Positions 1 through 7,852 of a stretch of DNA of 49,570 nucleotides are shown here, one piece after another. The first letter of the stretch is position 1, and every line of letters begins with the position of its first letter. The translations under genes and the position numbers were made by a program. The notes beneath the pieces are model-generated. The model had not been told where the DNA came from. It searched no databases and worked only from the letters and a program-made list of their open reading frames with translations. The stretch is from JBOGFI01 sp050743365 (lineage in GTDB: Bacteria > Actinomycetota > Acidimicrobiia > IMCC26256 > JACDBD01): contig JBOGFI010000037.1 of the NCBI GenBank assembly GCA_050743365.1, positions 1 to 49,570 on the forward strand. Reading direction: 5' to 3'.

Positions 1-213
1 GTCGTAGATCGTGCGCGCAAGCTCGCGCGCCCGCTCGCTTCGGCCCCATGCATCGACGTCGCCGCGACGCAGCTCGGTGTCGTCGGGCTCGGCCTCGGGC
101 GGGATGGGCACCAGGTCGGTGCTCGCCGGCGGCGCCTCGACGTCGACCTCGTCTACCTCGTCGGGCTCGCGCAAATGGATGCTGGGGGACTGCTTGTCCC
201 ACGCGTCGGACAT
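1..213 (-). CDS. hypothetical protein, N-terminal fragment (runs off window)
   Basis: An ATG-started reading frame on the minus strand (start at 213) stays open to the window edge, giving 71 residues. The N-terminus is hydrophilic and acidic (REPDEVDEVDVEAPP), followed by WGRSERARELARTIYD. There is no signal peptide or membrane segment in the visible part. I cannot assign a family; the acidic leader followed by a basic helix could be the start of an acyltransferase-type or other cytosolic enzyme, but that is only a guess. It lies downstream of, and in the same direction as, the MATE exporter gene, with about 50 bp between them. Confidence 0.55.
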   Translation of the reverse strand, partial: MSDAWDKQSPSIHLREPDEVDEVDVEAPPASTDLVPIPPEAEPDDTELRRGDVDAWGRSERARELARTIYD

Positions 214-262
214 CCATGGAAGGAAATCGCGTCGAGGCGATCGGTGCAAACTGCATCGGCGA

Positions 263-1588
263 TCAGGCTGTTCGCACGGCTCCAGTCACCAGCCAGCGGG
301 ACCCCGCGAACCGGGTCGCCATGCCGACGCAGCGGGCGCCCATCCAGAGCGCCAGCGCACCCCACAGCCAGAGCAACCCGCCGCCGAGCACGAGCACGGC
401 GATTGCCGCCGGCACGTAGACGAGGAGCGCGCCGAGCATCGCCAGCGCGAGGTACGTGACGTCGCCGGCGCCGATCAGCACGCCGTCGAGCACGAACACG
501 ACCGCGTTGAGCGGCTGGAGCGCGGCCACGAGCCAGAGCAGGTCGAGCGCCAGGGCGCGGACCGAGCCGTCATCGGTGAAGAGCGGCACCAGCCACGGCC
601 GAGAAAGGGCGACCAGCGCGCCGAGGCCGATCCCGGCCGCCAGCCCCCACTCGACCATCCGGCGCGCCGCGGCGCGTGCGCTGCCGGGGTCGCCGGCTCC
701 GAGGAAGCGGCCGATCATCGCCTGGCCGGCGATGGCCACCGCGTCCAGCGAGAGGCCGAGGAAGAGCCAGATCTGGAACGCCACCTGGTGGGCGGCCACC
801 GGCGCGTCGCCGATGCGCGACGCGACCGCGGTGGCGGCAGTGAGCGCGAGGAGCAGCGATCCTGTGCGCAGCACCAGCTGGCCGCCCACGACGGCTGCGC
901 CTCGGATGTCGGCGGCGTGCGGCCGCACGCTCGCTCCTTCCGCCGCCACGGTACGGGCGAGCAGCCAGACGTAGGTGAGCGCCGCGCCCACCTGCGCCGT
1001 CACCGTGCCCCAGGCCGAGCCCGCGATGCCGAGGTCGAAGCCGTACACGAGCACGATCTCGAGCAACAGGTTGACGACGTTGGCCGCGACTGCGATGACC
1101 AGGGTCGTGCGCGTGTCCTGGAGCCCGCGCAGGTACCCCATGCCGGCGAGCATCAGCAGCATGAACGGCGCGCCGAGCAGGCTGATACGGAGGTACGTGA
1201 GGGCCGGCGGGGCCACCGAGCGCGACGCGCCCATCACGTCGACGATGGTCGGGGCGATCCCGAGGCCGACGGCCGTGAGCATCACGCCCAGGCCGACCGC
1301 CAGCCACAGTCCGGCCACGCCCTGCTCGGCCGCCGCCTGCCGGTTGCCGGCGCCGACGCGCCGCGCCACCGCCGCCGTGGTGGAGTAGGCGAGGAAGTTG
1401 AAGATGTTGAACACCGCCACCAGCACGCTGCCCGCCACCGCGAGCCCACCCAGCGGATCGGTCCCCAGATGCCCGACGATGGCGGTGTCGACGAGGATGT
1501 AGAGCGGCTCGACCGCCAGCGCGCCGAGCGCGGGGAGCGCGAGACGGGCGATCTCCCGGTCGTGACCACTGCGCCGCTCGGGCCGCAT
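263..1588 (-). CDS. MATE family efflux transporter (DinF-like)
   Basis: 441 residues, the usual length for MATE exporters, which expel cationic drugs or metabolites using a Na+ or H+ gradient across the inner membrane. The N-terminal half has the typical ALGALAVEPLYILVDTAIVGHLG segment followed by about twelve hydrophobic segments. The second half repeats the pattern (AAHQVAFQIWLFLGLSLDAVAIAGQAMIGRFLGAG). This sequence style is closest to the DinF branch. The ATG at 1588 (MRPERRSGHD) was chosen because the frame extends upstream only into the neighbouring gene. It starts 12 bp after the DUF72 gene stop, so the two are probably co-transcribed. The substrate cannot be read from sequence. Confidence 0.9.
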   Translation of the reverse strand: MRPERRSGHDREIARLALPALGALAVEPLYILVDTAIVGHLGTDPLGGLAVAGSVLVAVFNIFNFLAYSTTAAVARRVGAGNRQAAAEQGVAGLWLAVGLGVMLTAVGLGIAPTIVDVMGASRSVAPPALTYLRISLLGAPFMLLMLAGMGYLRGLQDTRTTLVIAVAANVVNLLLEIVLVYGFDLGIAGSAWGTVTAQVGAALTYVWLLARTVAAEGASVRPHAADIRGAAVVGGQLVLRTGSLLLALTAATAVASRIGDAPVAAHQVAFQIWLFLGLSLDAVAIAGQAMIGRFLGAGDPGSARAAARRMVEWGLAAGIGLGALVALSRPWLVPLFTDDGSVRALALDLLWLVAALQPLNAVVFVLDGVLIGAGDVTYLALAMLGALLVYVPAAIAVLVLGGGLLWLWGALALWMGARCVGMATRFAGSRWLVTGAVRTA

Positions 1589-1599
1589 CGGGTTGGAAC

Positions 1600-2385
1600 C
1601 TACCGCCGCGCCCCCACCACCCTGACGCTCGCCGGGTCCGGGGCCCTCGTCGGGCGAAGGCCGGCTCGCTCCGACAGCCGCGCGAACCGGGCCGCGTTGC
1701 GCACCGCGCAGGCACGAGGGTCGTTGTTGAAGAAGACGTAGCAGTCCTCGCCGGCGGACCAGCCGTCGGCGAGGCGCTCGACCCACCGGGCGAGGGCCCG
1801 GTCGCCGTAGCATGGCCGGGGCGACGCCGTGCCCTCGTGGAGCCGCAGGAACGCCCAACCGGCGGTGCGCTCCACGGGGCCGAGCCGGCCGACGCGATCG
1901 ATGAGGCATAGGGCGGCGTCGTGGCGGGCGAGCAGCTGGTAGACCTCGTCGGTGAACCACGAGTCGTGGCGCGGCTCCACCGCGACCCGGCGCCGGGCCG
2001 GGAACCGCTCGAGCGTCTCGGCGAGTCGGCCCACGTCGACTCGGAGATTCGGCGGGAGCTGGAGCAGCACCGGGCCGAGCTTCGGGCCGAGACCGCTGGC
2101 GTGATCGAGCATTCGCTTCACCGGCTCCCGGGGCTCCCGCAGCCGCCGGACGTGGGTCAGGAACCTGTTCGCCTTGATGACGAACACGAAGTCCTCGGGA
2201 GTACGGCGACGCCAGTCCTCGAATGTCTTGCGGTCGGGGAGGCGGTAGAAGGTGTTGTTGACCTCGACCGTGGCGAAGCGCTCGGCGTAGTGCTCGAGCC
2301 AGGCCCGCTGAGGGAGGTCGCGCGGGTAGAAGGCGGGCCGCCAGTCCCGGTACTGCCAGCCCGACGTCCCGACGATCAGGGGCAC
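1600..2385 (-). CDS. DUF72 (YecE-like) family protein
   Basis: The GTG start at 2385 gives VPLIVGTSGWQYRDW, the usual N-terminus of DUF72 proteins, and 261 residues. An in-frame ATG at 2442 would add 19 unconserved residues and leave only 3 bp to the divergent gene at 2446, so I prefer the inner start. Family hallmarks are GTSGWQYRDWR, FATVEVNNTFYRLP, FVFVIKANRFLTH, GPVLLQLPPNLR, RRVAVEPRHDSW and a C-terminal DCYVFFNNDPRA. DUF72 has a TIM-barrel-like fold and no firmly established function. Probably co-transcribed with the MATE gene downstream. Confidence 0.88.
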   Translation of the reverse strand: MPLIVGTSGWQYRDWRPAFYPRDLPQRAWLEHYAERFATVEVNNTFYRLPDRKTFEDWRRRTPEDFVFVIKANRFLTHVRRLREPREPVKRMLDHASGLGPKLGPVLLQLPPNLRVDVGRLAETLERFPARRRVAVEPRHDSWFTDEVYQLLARHDAALCLIDRVGRLGPVERTAGWAFLRLHEGTASPRPCYGDRALARWVERLADGWSAGEDCYVFFNNDPRACAVRNAARFARLSERAGLRPTRAPDPASVRVVGARR

Positions 2386-2445
2386 ACCGCCGTTGTACCT
2401 CGCGATGAGGTGATAGGTGTCGTACCCCCGTGGGATGCTCACGGC

Positions 2446-2763
2446 GTGGACGCGCCTCCCGCACTGCGCTTCGCCCGCACCGCCCGTCGGCTGGGCGCCG
2501 CGGCCCGGGCGGCCGGGCTCACCGTCCCCGCGTTCCGGTGTCCACCCCGCCTGGCCGGCGCCCCCCGGACGATCCGCCGGTACACCGGCGGGGCGGTGAT
2601 CTCGGTGCAGCTCCGGGAGCGGCCGTTCGAGCAGGTGGCAGCGGACATGGTGGAGGGGGTGATCGTCGCCAACCGCCTCGGCGGCGTGGCCGCGGCCCGC
2701 CTGCGCTCCGCCCTTGCCGATGCGGCCGAGGCCCCCCGCACCGACGACGCCCGGGCGGCGTAG
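2446..2763 (+). CDS. small conserved hypothetical protein
   Basis: 105 residues from a GTG start (VDAPPALRFARTARRLG). It is alanine- and arginine-rich, with an RTIRRYTGGAVISVQLRERPFEQVAADMVEGVIVANRL core that looks like a conserved alpha/beta mini-domain seen as a stand-alone actinobacterial protein. No motif suggests catalysis. It is divergent from the DUF72 gene and ends 4 bp before the PPOX-fold gene at 2768, so it probably forms a short operon with it. The start was chosen because reading further upstream would run antisense through DUF72. Confidence 0.7.
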   Translation: MDAPPALRFARTARRLGAAARAAGLTVPAFRCPPRLAGAPRTIRRYTGGAVISVQLRERPFEQVAADMVEGVIVANRLGGVAAARLRSALADAAEAPRTDDARAA

Positions 2764-2767
2764 CGAA

Positions 2768-3244
2768 ATGCTCTCGTGGGAGGAGTTCGAGCGCGAACGA
2801 CCGGACCTCGCGGGAGCCGGCCGGGGGCTGCTGTCCCAATTCGGTGGTGTCGGGCTCGCGTTCCTTGCGACCGTGAGGCGTGACGGGGGCCCGCGGGTTC
2901 ACCCGATGTGCCCCCTCGTCGAGCGCGGAGGCCTCTTCGCGTTCCTGGTGCCCTCTCCCAAGCGCGCCGACTTGGTTCGAGACCGTCGGTATGCCATGCA
3001 CTCGTTCCCGTCGCCGGTGAACGAGGACGCCTTCTATCTCGCCGGCGTCGCTGAAGCGCGCCCCGAAGCCGATCTCAGGGAGGCCCTGGCGGCTGTCTGG
3101 TTCCGAGAACGAGACTTGGACGCCCCGCCGCCCGGGTTCGACGAGGAGTTGCTCTTCGAGTTCCGAATCGATGCGTGCCTGCTCACCCGGACGACCGGCC
3201 ACGGCGACTACAGCCCCCGACATACGGTCTGGACGGCAGGGTGA
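2768..3244 (+). CDS. pyridoxamine 5'-phosphate oxidase-fold (PPOX-like) protein
   Basis: 158 residues from ATG (MLSWEEFERERPDLAG). The central part, GVGLAFLATVRRDGGPRVHPMCPLVERGGLFAFLVPSPKRADLVRDRRYAMHSFP, is the split beta-barrel pattern of flavin- or F420-binding PPOX proteins. These bind FMN, F420 or haem at a dimer interface. The substrate is unknown. The ATG was chosen over an upstream in-frame ATG at 2714 because the latter lies inside the preceding gene. The next gene starts about 50 bp downstream. Confidence 0.8.
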   Translation: MLSWEEFERERPDLAGAGRGLLSQFGGVGLAFLATVRRDGGPRVHPMCPLVERGGLFAFLVPSPKRADLVRDRRYAMHSFPSPVNEDAFYLAGVAEARPEADLREALAAVWFRERDLDAPPPGFDEELLFEFRIDACLLTRTTGHGDYSPRHTVWTAG

Positions 3245-3295
3245 GGAGAAAGGCCGGGAGCGGCGAGCGCCCGGCGGGTACGGCAGTCTGTCCCC

Positions 3296-4042
3296 ATGCC
3301 TCCCACCGACCTCCGCCAGATCGCGTTCCTCGCCCCGATGCGCTCGGAGCTGCGCCCGCTCGTGCGAGCGCTTTCGCTGCGCCGAACCCGCGTCGGCGAC
3401 TTCGACGTGTACCGGGGAGCCGTGGGCGACACGGAGGTCGTCGCCAGCCTCACGACGATCGGGACGGTCGCCGCTGCCGAAGCCACCGAACGGCTCCTGC
3501 ACGGGTTTCCCTCTACCGACCACGTGGTCGTCGTCGGCATCGCCGGCGGGGTCGGCCCGAACGTGGGAGTCGGCGACCTGATCGTCCCCGAGATCGTCGT
3601 CGACGGCGCGACGGGGCGCGAGTACCGCCCGGCACCCCTGGGTGCGGGCACAGGCGCGGTTCGGCCGAGCGGCAAGGTATGGACCTCGGACGAGTTCGTC
3701 ATCGACAAGACGAGGTTGGCGGGCCTCGAGGCCGACGGAGTCGTGGCCCTCGACATGGAGACCGCGGCGGTCGCGGCAGTGTGCGAAGGGCACGCCCGAG
3801 CGTGGTCCGTATTCCGGGCGATCAGCGATCGGGCCGACGAGCACGAAGACAGTTCGGTGTTCGAGCTGGCCCGCGCCGATGGGTCGCCGAACCTGCCCGC
3901 AGTGGCGCGCCTGTTGCTGAGGCGCCCGCGCTACGCCCTCCGGCTGGCCCGCCTCGGGCGCGAGGCAGCGTCGGCCGCACGGACGGCCGCGTCAGCAGCC
4001 GCCCGTGCGCTCCGCGACGAGCGGAGTGCCGAGCGAGGTTGA
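3296..4042 (+). CDS. nucleoside phosphorylase / MTA-SAH nucleosidase-like protein
   Basis: 248 residues. MPPTDLRQIAFLAPMRSELRPLVRAL resembles the opening of the 5'-methylthioadenosine/S-adenosylhomocysteine nucleosidase group (family PNP_UDP_1). The phosphate/ribose-binding loop VVVVGIAGGVGPNVGVGDLIVPEIV and the later VVALDMETAAVAAVCEGHARAWSVFRAISDRAD (DMET and the catalytic Asp in ISDRAD) are typical. It probably cleaves or phosphorolyses a purine nucleoside or thionucleoside in the cytosol. The C-terminal 60 residues are an Arg/Ala-rich helical extension unlike Escherichia coli MtnN. The exact substrate cannot be told. Confidence 0.8.
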   Translation: MPPTDLRQIAFLAPMRSELRPLVRALSLRRTRVGDFDVYRGAVGDTEVVASLTTIGTVAAAEATERLLHGFPSTDHVVVVGIAGGVGPNVGVGDLIVPEIVVDGATGREYRPAPLGAGTGAVRPSGKVWTSDEFVIDKTRLAGLEADGVVALDMETAAVAAVCEGHARAWSVFRAISDRADEHEDSSVFELARADGSPNLPAVARLLLRRPRYALRLARLGREAASAARTAASAAARALRDERSAERG

Positions 4043-4084
4043 AGCCGCCGCTTGGCGCTACCGGAGCGGCCTAGTGTCTCGCCC

Positions 4085-4501
4085 GTGGCTCATCCGCGGA
4101 TGTACCGCGACGACGATCCCTACCTTGCCGAGCTGCGGGCGATCTGCCTGGACCTGCCCGAGTCGGCGGAGGTCGAGGCGTGGGGAAGGCCGACCTTCCG
4201 GGCCGGCAAGAAGATGTTCGCGGTGCTCGCGGGCGACGACGAGCACGCGTACGCCGTGACGTTCAAGCCCGAGGCCGACGAGCGGCTCGCGCTCCTCGAG
4301 GACCCGCGCTTCTACGTGCCGCCCTACTTCGGGCCGGGCGGATGGCTGGCGCTCGACTTCACCGCCGCGCCCGTCGACTGGACCGAGGCCGCCGAGCTCA
4401 TGGAGAGCTCGTATCGCCAGGTCGCCCTGAAGCGCATGCTCGAGGCGCTGGACGAGCGGGGCGGGCTCGGCGCCGCCCAGGACGGTGCCGGGGACGGGTG
4501 A
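4085..4501 (+). CDS. MmcQ/YjbR family DNA-binding-like protein
   Basis: 138 residues from GTG 4085 (VAHPRMYRDDDPYLAELRAICLDLPESAEVEAWGRPTFR). The pattern LPESAEVEAWGRPTFRAGKKMFAVL, YAVTFKPEADERLALLEDPRFYVPPYFGPGGWLALDF and the terminal SYRQVALKRML match the MmcQ/YjbR (CyaY-like fold) family of small cytosolic proteins with unclear function. A TTG further upstream (4052) is in frame but adds residues not typical of the family. The stop codon overlaps the GTG of the next gene, so the two are translationally coupled. Confidence 0.82.
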   Translation: MAHPRMYRDDDPYLAELRAICLDLPESAEVEAWGRPTFRAGKKMFAVLAGDDEHAYAVTFKPEADERLALLEDPRFYVPPYFGPGGWLALDFTAAPVDWTEAAELMESSYRQVALKRMLEALDERGGLGAAQDGAGDG

Positions 4502-5033
4502 GCGCGTTCTCGGACGCGCGGAACGCGCCCTCAGCGGGTCTCGAGACGTTCGAGGTACTGACGATGATCGCGGCTCCACCGGGGGACGTCTGGGACCGCG
4601 TGACCACTCCCGCCGGCATCAACGGGGAGCTCAGGCCGTTTGTGCGAATGACGGTCCCGCGGTCGATGAGGGGTAGGACGATCGCCGACGTCGCCGCGGG
4701 ATCCCACGTCGGGCGCAGCTGGCTGCTGCTCTTCGGGGTTCTCCCCTTCGAGTACGACGACATCGGCATCGCCGAGCTCGAATCTGGTTGCCGCTTCGTC
4801 GAGCGCTCCTCCATGCTGAGCATGAGGCAATGGGAGCACGAGCGTACGGTCGTGGGTCGCGCTGGTGGCTGCGAGGTTCAGGACCGCGTGGCTTTCGAGC
4901 TACGCGGTCCCTTGTCGCGGATCCCTGGGTTGGCGCGACTGCTACGTTCGAGTTCTTCGGCGCCCTCTTTCAACATCGGCATCGTCGACTCGCTCGACAC
5001 TTCAGCGAAGCCCTCCCGAACCGGTCCCCTTGA
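4498..5033 (+). pseudogene. SRPBCC-family protein, frameshifted near 4950
   Basis: The reading frame from GTG 4498 overlaps the previous stop by 4 bp. It shows a ligand-binding SRPBCC start (FEVLTMIAAPPGDVWDRVTTPAGINGELRPFVRMTVP) and continues in order to VQDRVAFELRGPLSRIPG. After this point the expected family ending FFGALFQHRHRRLARHF is present, but in a different frame (codons from about 4953 to the TGA at 5031). Joining the two frames needs a single-base change around 4925-4955, so this copy is either a recent pseudogene or carries a sequencing/assembly error. Unshifted, the frame would run on through meaningless sequence to 5358. The last 80 bp are less GC-rich than the neighbourhood. 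Confidence 0.7.
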
Positions 5034-5182
5034 CCTGGAACCGCCAGCAGATTCCCCGGAAGCTCCACGACAGCCACGGCGGCCGAGACGACAACCGACT
5101 CGACAACCTACGTATCCTGTGCCCGAACCACCATGCTCGGACGCCGACCTACCGCGACAGGAACATCGCCAACGCGCGCTGG
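5033..5182 (+). pseudogene. HNH endonuclease C-terminal relic abutting a tRNA
   Basis: The frame here translates to LHDSHGGRDDNRLDNL followed by RILCPNHHARTPTYRDRN. This is the recognisable end of an HNH nuclease (His, Asn and final His, then a CPN-H zinc-type knuckle and T-P-T-Y-x-x-R-N). The second Cys usual in CPNCH is His here, and no start codon or N-terminal part is present: upstream, the frame is only a shadow of the SRPBCC gene. The last codon (TGG, 5180-5182) touches the first base of the tRNA at 5183 with no stop between them, and the frame stays open through the tRNA to 5293. HNH nucleases are commonly carried by phages, introns and other mobile DNA. Confidence 0.6.
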
Positions 5183-5256
5183 GCCCCCGTATCCCAACTG
5201 GCAGAGGAGAGGGTCTTAAACACCCTTCAGTGTGGGTTCGACTCCCACCGGGGGCA
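5183..5256 (+). tRNA. tRNA-Leu(UAA)-like, short variable loop
   Basis: A 74-nt cloverleaf can be folded by eye. The acceptor stem GCCCCCG (5183-5189) pairs fully with CGGGGGC (5249-5255) and the discriminator is A5256. The D stem TCC (5192-5194) pairs with GGA (5206-5208) and the loop contains GG. The anticodon stem AGGGT/ACCCT (5210-5214/5222-5226) closes loop CTTAAAC with anticodon TAA at 5217-5219. The T stem GTGGG/CCCAC closes loop TTCGACT. The variable loop is only 5 nt (5227-5231), although bacterial leucine tRNAs normally have a long variable arm. CCA is not encoded. The anticodon and A73 fit leucine, but charging identity is uncertain. Confidence 0.82.
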
Positions 5257-5282
5257 CGTCGTTCATGCAGGTCATGGCACGC

Positions 5283-6062
5283 TCACTCGGTGAGATCCGG
5301 GGGCGCCGGTGACTTGCGGCGGCGCAGCTTCCTTCCCAGCCACATCACCGGGTCGTAGCGGGCGTCCACGACCCGCTCCTTCAGGGGAATGATGGCGTTG
5401 TCGGTGATGTGGATGTCCACGGGACAGACCTCGGTGCAGCACTTGGTGATGTTGCACATCCCGAGCCCCGCGCGGGCGTCGAGGAGGTCGCGTCGGTCGT
5501 TCGTGTCGAGAGGGTGCATCTCGAGCGCGGCGTAGCGGATGAACATGCGCGGGCCGGCGAACGCGGTGCGGTTCTCCTCATGGTCGCGGAGGACGTGGCA
5601 CACGTTCTGACAAAGGAAGCACTCGATGCACTTGTGGAACTCCTGGACCCGGTCGATGTCCTCCTGGCGCATCCGGTAGGTCCCGTCGGGTTCCTTCGGA
5701 CCGGGCCGGAACGGCGGCACCTGCTTGGCCATCTCGTAGTTGAACGACACGTCGGTGACGAGGTCACGAATCAACGGGAACGTCCTCATCGGCGCCACGG
5801 TGATCGCCTCGCCCGGTTCGAAGGTGTTCATCCGGGTCATGCAGGTGAGGCGAGGAAGGCCGTTGACTTCCGCGCTGCACGAGCCGCACTTGCCTGCCTT
5901 GCAGTTCCAACGGACGGCAAGATCGTTGGCCTGGGTTGCCTGGAGCCGGAGGAGGACGTCGAGGACGACCTCTCCTTCTTGGGCGACCACGTCGTATTCC
6001 TGGAAGTCCCCACCGCTGGCGTCGCCGCGCCAGATGCGCATCGTGACCGTGCCGGGCATCAC
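5283..6062 (-). CDS. sdhB: succinate dehydrogenase / fumarate reductase iron-sulfur subunit
   Basis: 259 residues with the full cysteine set for three clusters: 2Fe-2S at Cys54, 59, 62 and 74 (CKAGKCGSCSAEV...TC); then Cys145, 148, 151 and 155 (CIECFLCQNVC); then Cys203, 208, 209 and 213 (CNITKCCTEVC). It passes electrons from the flavoprotein to the membrane anchor and quinone in complex II of the TCA cycle and respiratory chain. The ATG at 6062 overlaps the stop of the flavoprotein gene (ATGA), so the two are translationally coupled. The gene closes the sdhC-A-B operon, and its 3' end faces the tRNA on the other strand. Confidence 0.95.
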   Translation of the reverse strand: MMPGTVTMRIWRGDASGGDFQEYDVVAQEGEVVLDVLLRLQATQANDLAVRWNCKAGKCGSCSAEVNGLPRLTCMTRMNTFEPGEAITVAPMRTFPLIRDLVTDVSFNYEMAKQVPPFRPGPKEPDGTYRMRQEDIDRVQEFHKCIECFLCQNVCHVLRDHEENRTAFAGPRMFIRYAALEMHPLDTNDRRDLLDARAGLGMCNITKCCTEVCPVDIHITDNAIIPLKERVVDARYDPVMWLGRKLRRRKSPAPPDLTE

Positions 6063-7852
6063 GCGTCCTCCAACAGCTTCTTCAGGTCGTCCGACAGGGG
6101 CGGGAGAGGCTCACGCGCCAGGCTCAGCTCTCCTGCCCGCTCGCGGACGACCACGTTGACCTTTCCGAGCTCTGGGTCGGCAGTGGGGTAGTCGTCCCGG
6201 GTCTGGGCACCGCGGCTCTCCCGGCGCTCCCGAGCCGCGAGCGCGATGCATTCCGAGACGGCGAGCAACGACGGGAGGTCGAGCGCGAGATGCCAGCCGG
6301 GGTTGTACTGACGGTGCCCCTCGACCCGAACCCGAACGGCTCGGTCCCTGAGAACTGTCAGCTCCTCCAGCGCCTTGCCGAGCTCGTCCTCGGTGCGGAT
6401 GATGCCGACGAGGTTGTGCATGCACTCCTGGAGGTCCTGCTGCACGGCATAGGGATTCTCGGCGCCGGCCGCCTCGAACGGTCGGACGGCATGGCGGGCG
6501 AGCTCGTCGATCGCCTCGGTATCGGCGGCGGGTCTCGCCGACAGCCCGGCCGCGTACCGCGCCGCGTACAACCCGGCTCGCCGGCCGAAGACGAGCAGAT
6601 CGGACAGCGAGTTGCCCCCGAGCCGGTTGGCTCCGTGCATGCCACCGGCGCACTCGCCGGCGGCGAACAGCCCGGGAACGGTCGACTCCTGACTTTCGGC
6701 GTCGACGCGCACCCCACCCATCATGTAGTGGCAGGTCGGTCCGACCTCCATCGGCTCCTTGGTGATGTCGACGTCGGCGAGCTGGAGGAACTGGTGGTAC
6801 ATCGACGGCAGCCTGCGCTTGATGTAATCGGGGTCGCGTCGATTGGCGATGTCGAGGAACACGCCCCCATGGGGGCTCCCCCGGCCAGCCTTGATCTCGC
6901 TGTTGATCGCCCGTGCCACCTCGTCCCGGGGCAGGAGGTCGGGGGTGCGCCGGGCGGTCTGCTTGTCCGTGTACCAGCGGTCGGCCTCCTCCTCGGTCTC
7001 GGCGGTCTCGGCACGGAACATCTCGGGGATGTAGCGGAACATGAACCGCTCTCCGAGGGAGTTCTCCAGAACGCCGCCGTCGCCCCTCACGCCCTCGGTG
7101 ACGAGGATGCCGCTCACCGACGGTGGCCACACCATTCCGGTCGGATGGAACTGGACGAACTCCATGTCGATGAGATCGGCGCCGGCCCAGAGCGCCAGCG
7201 CATGGCCGTCGCCGGTGTACTCCCAGGAGTTCGAGGTGATCTTGTAGGCCTTGCCGATCCCGCCCGTGGCGAGCACGACGGCGGGAGCCTGGAACACGAC
7301 GAAGCGGCCCGACTCGCGCCAGTAGCCGAAGGCACCCGCGATTCGCTCGCCCTCTTTGAGCAGGCGGATGATGGTGCACTCCATGAAGACGTCGATGCCC
7401 TTGTGAACGGCGTGATTCTGGAGCGTCCGGATCATCTCGAGACCGGTACGGTCACCGACGTGGGCGAGACGGGCATACCGGTGGCCACCGAAGTCGCGCT
7501 GGAGGATGCGCCCGTCCTCCGTGCGGTCGAAGAGGGCGCCCCACTCCTCGAGCTCGAGCACCCTGTCCGCGGCCTCTTGAGCATGGATCTGCGCCATCCA
7601 CGAGCTGTTGAGGAGCTTGCCGCCCCGCATCGTGTCGCGGAAGTGCACCTTCCAGTCGTCCTCGGGGTACACGTGGCCAAGGGCCGCAGCGATCCCCCCT
7701 TCGGCCATCACCGTGTGCGCCTTGCCGAGCAGCGACTTGCAGACGAGCGCCGTGCGTGCCCCCTGCGCGGAGGCCTCGATCGCCGCGCGCAAGCCCGCCC
7801 CTCCGGCCCCCACGACGATGACGTCGAACGCGTGAATCTCGTACTCGGCCAT
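6059..7852 (-). CDS. sdhA: succinate dehydrogenase / fumarate reductase flavoprotein subunit
   Basis: 597 residues from ATG 7852 (MAEYEIHAFDVIVVGAGGAGLRAAIEAS, dinucleotide-binding Rossmann motif). The segment GKAHTVMAEGGIAAALGHV holds the His expected to carry covalent FAD. Further on are the substrate-domain pieces LIDMEFVQFHPTGM, the FAD-domain motif GGVRVDAESQ...GLFAAGECAGGMHGANRLGGNSL and a C-terminal helical domain. It oxidises succinate to fumarate. The start was fixed by a 1-base overlap (TGATG) with the upstream anchor gene and by the family N-terminus; longer readings upstream run through that gene. Order anchor-flavoprotein-FeS is the common actinobacterial arrangement. Confidence 0.95.
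   Translation of the reverse strand: MAEYEIHAFDVIVVGAGGAGLRAAIEASAQGARTALVCKSLLGKAHTVMAEGGIAAALGHVYPEDDWKVHFRDTMRGGKLLNSSWMAQIHAQEAADRVLELEEWGALFDRTEDGRILQRDFGGHRYARLAHVGDRTGLEMIRTLQNHAVHKGIDVFMECTIIRLLKEGERIAGAFGYWRESGRFVVFQAPAVVLATGGIGKAYKITSNSWEYTGDGHALALWAGADLIDMEFVQFHPTGMVWPPSVSGILVTEGVRGDGGVLENSLGERFMFRYIPEMFRAETAETEEEADRWYTDKQTARRTPDLLPRDEVARAINSEIKAGRGSPHGGVFLDIANRRDPDYIKRRLPSMYHQFLQLADVDITKEPMEVGPTCHYMMGGVRVDAESQESTVPGLFAAGECAGGMHGANRLGGNSLSDLLVFGRRAGLYAARYAAGLSARPAADTEAIDELARHAVRPFEAAGAENPYAVQQDLQECMHNLVGIIRTEDELGKALEELTVLRDRAVRVRVEGHRQYNPGWHLALDLPSLLAVSECIALAARERRESRGAQTRDDYPTADPELGKVNVVVRERAGELSLAREPLPPLSDDLKKLLEDA

Noticed and set aside
11..1741. A 576-codon plus-strand frame
   Set aside because: It covers the MATE gene in antisense and is dominated by Arg, Gly, Glu and His repeats, typical of antisense translation of GC-rich genes.
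5183..5293. Treating the tRNA stretch as the real C-terminus of an HNH protein
   Set aside because: The 74 nt fold into a complete cloverleaf, so the translated residues there are almost certainly a by-product. The absence of a stop is kept as an observation.
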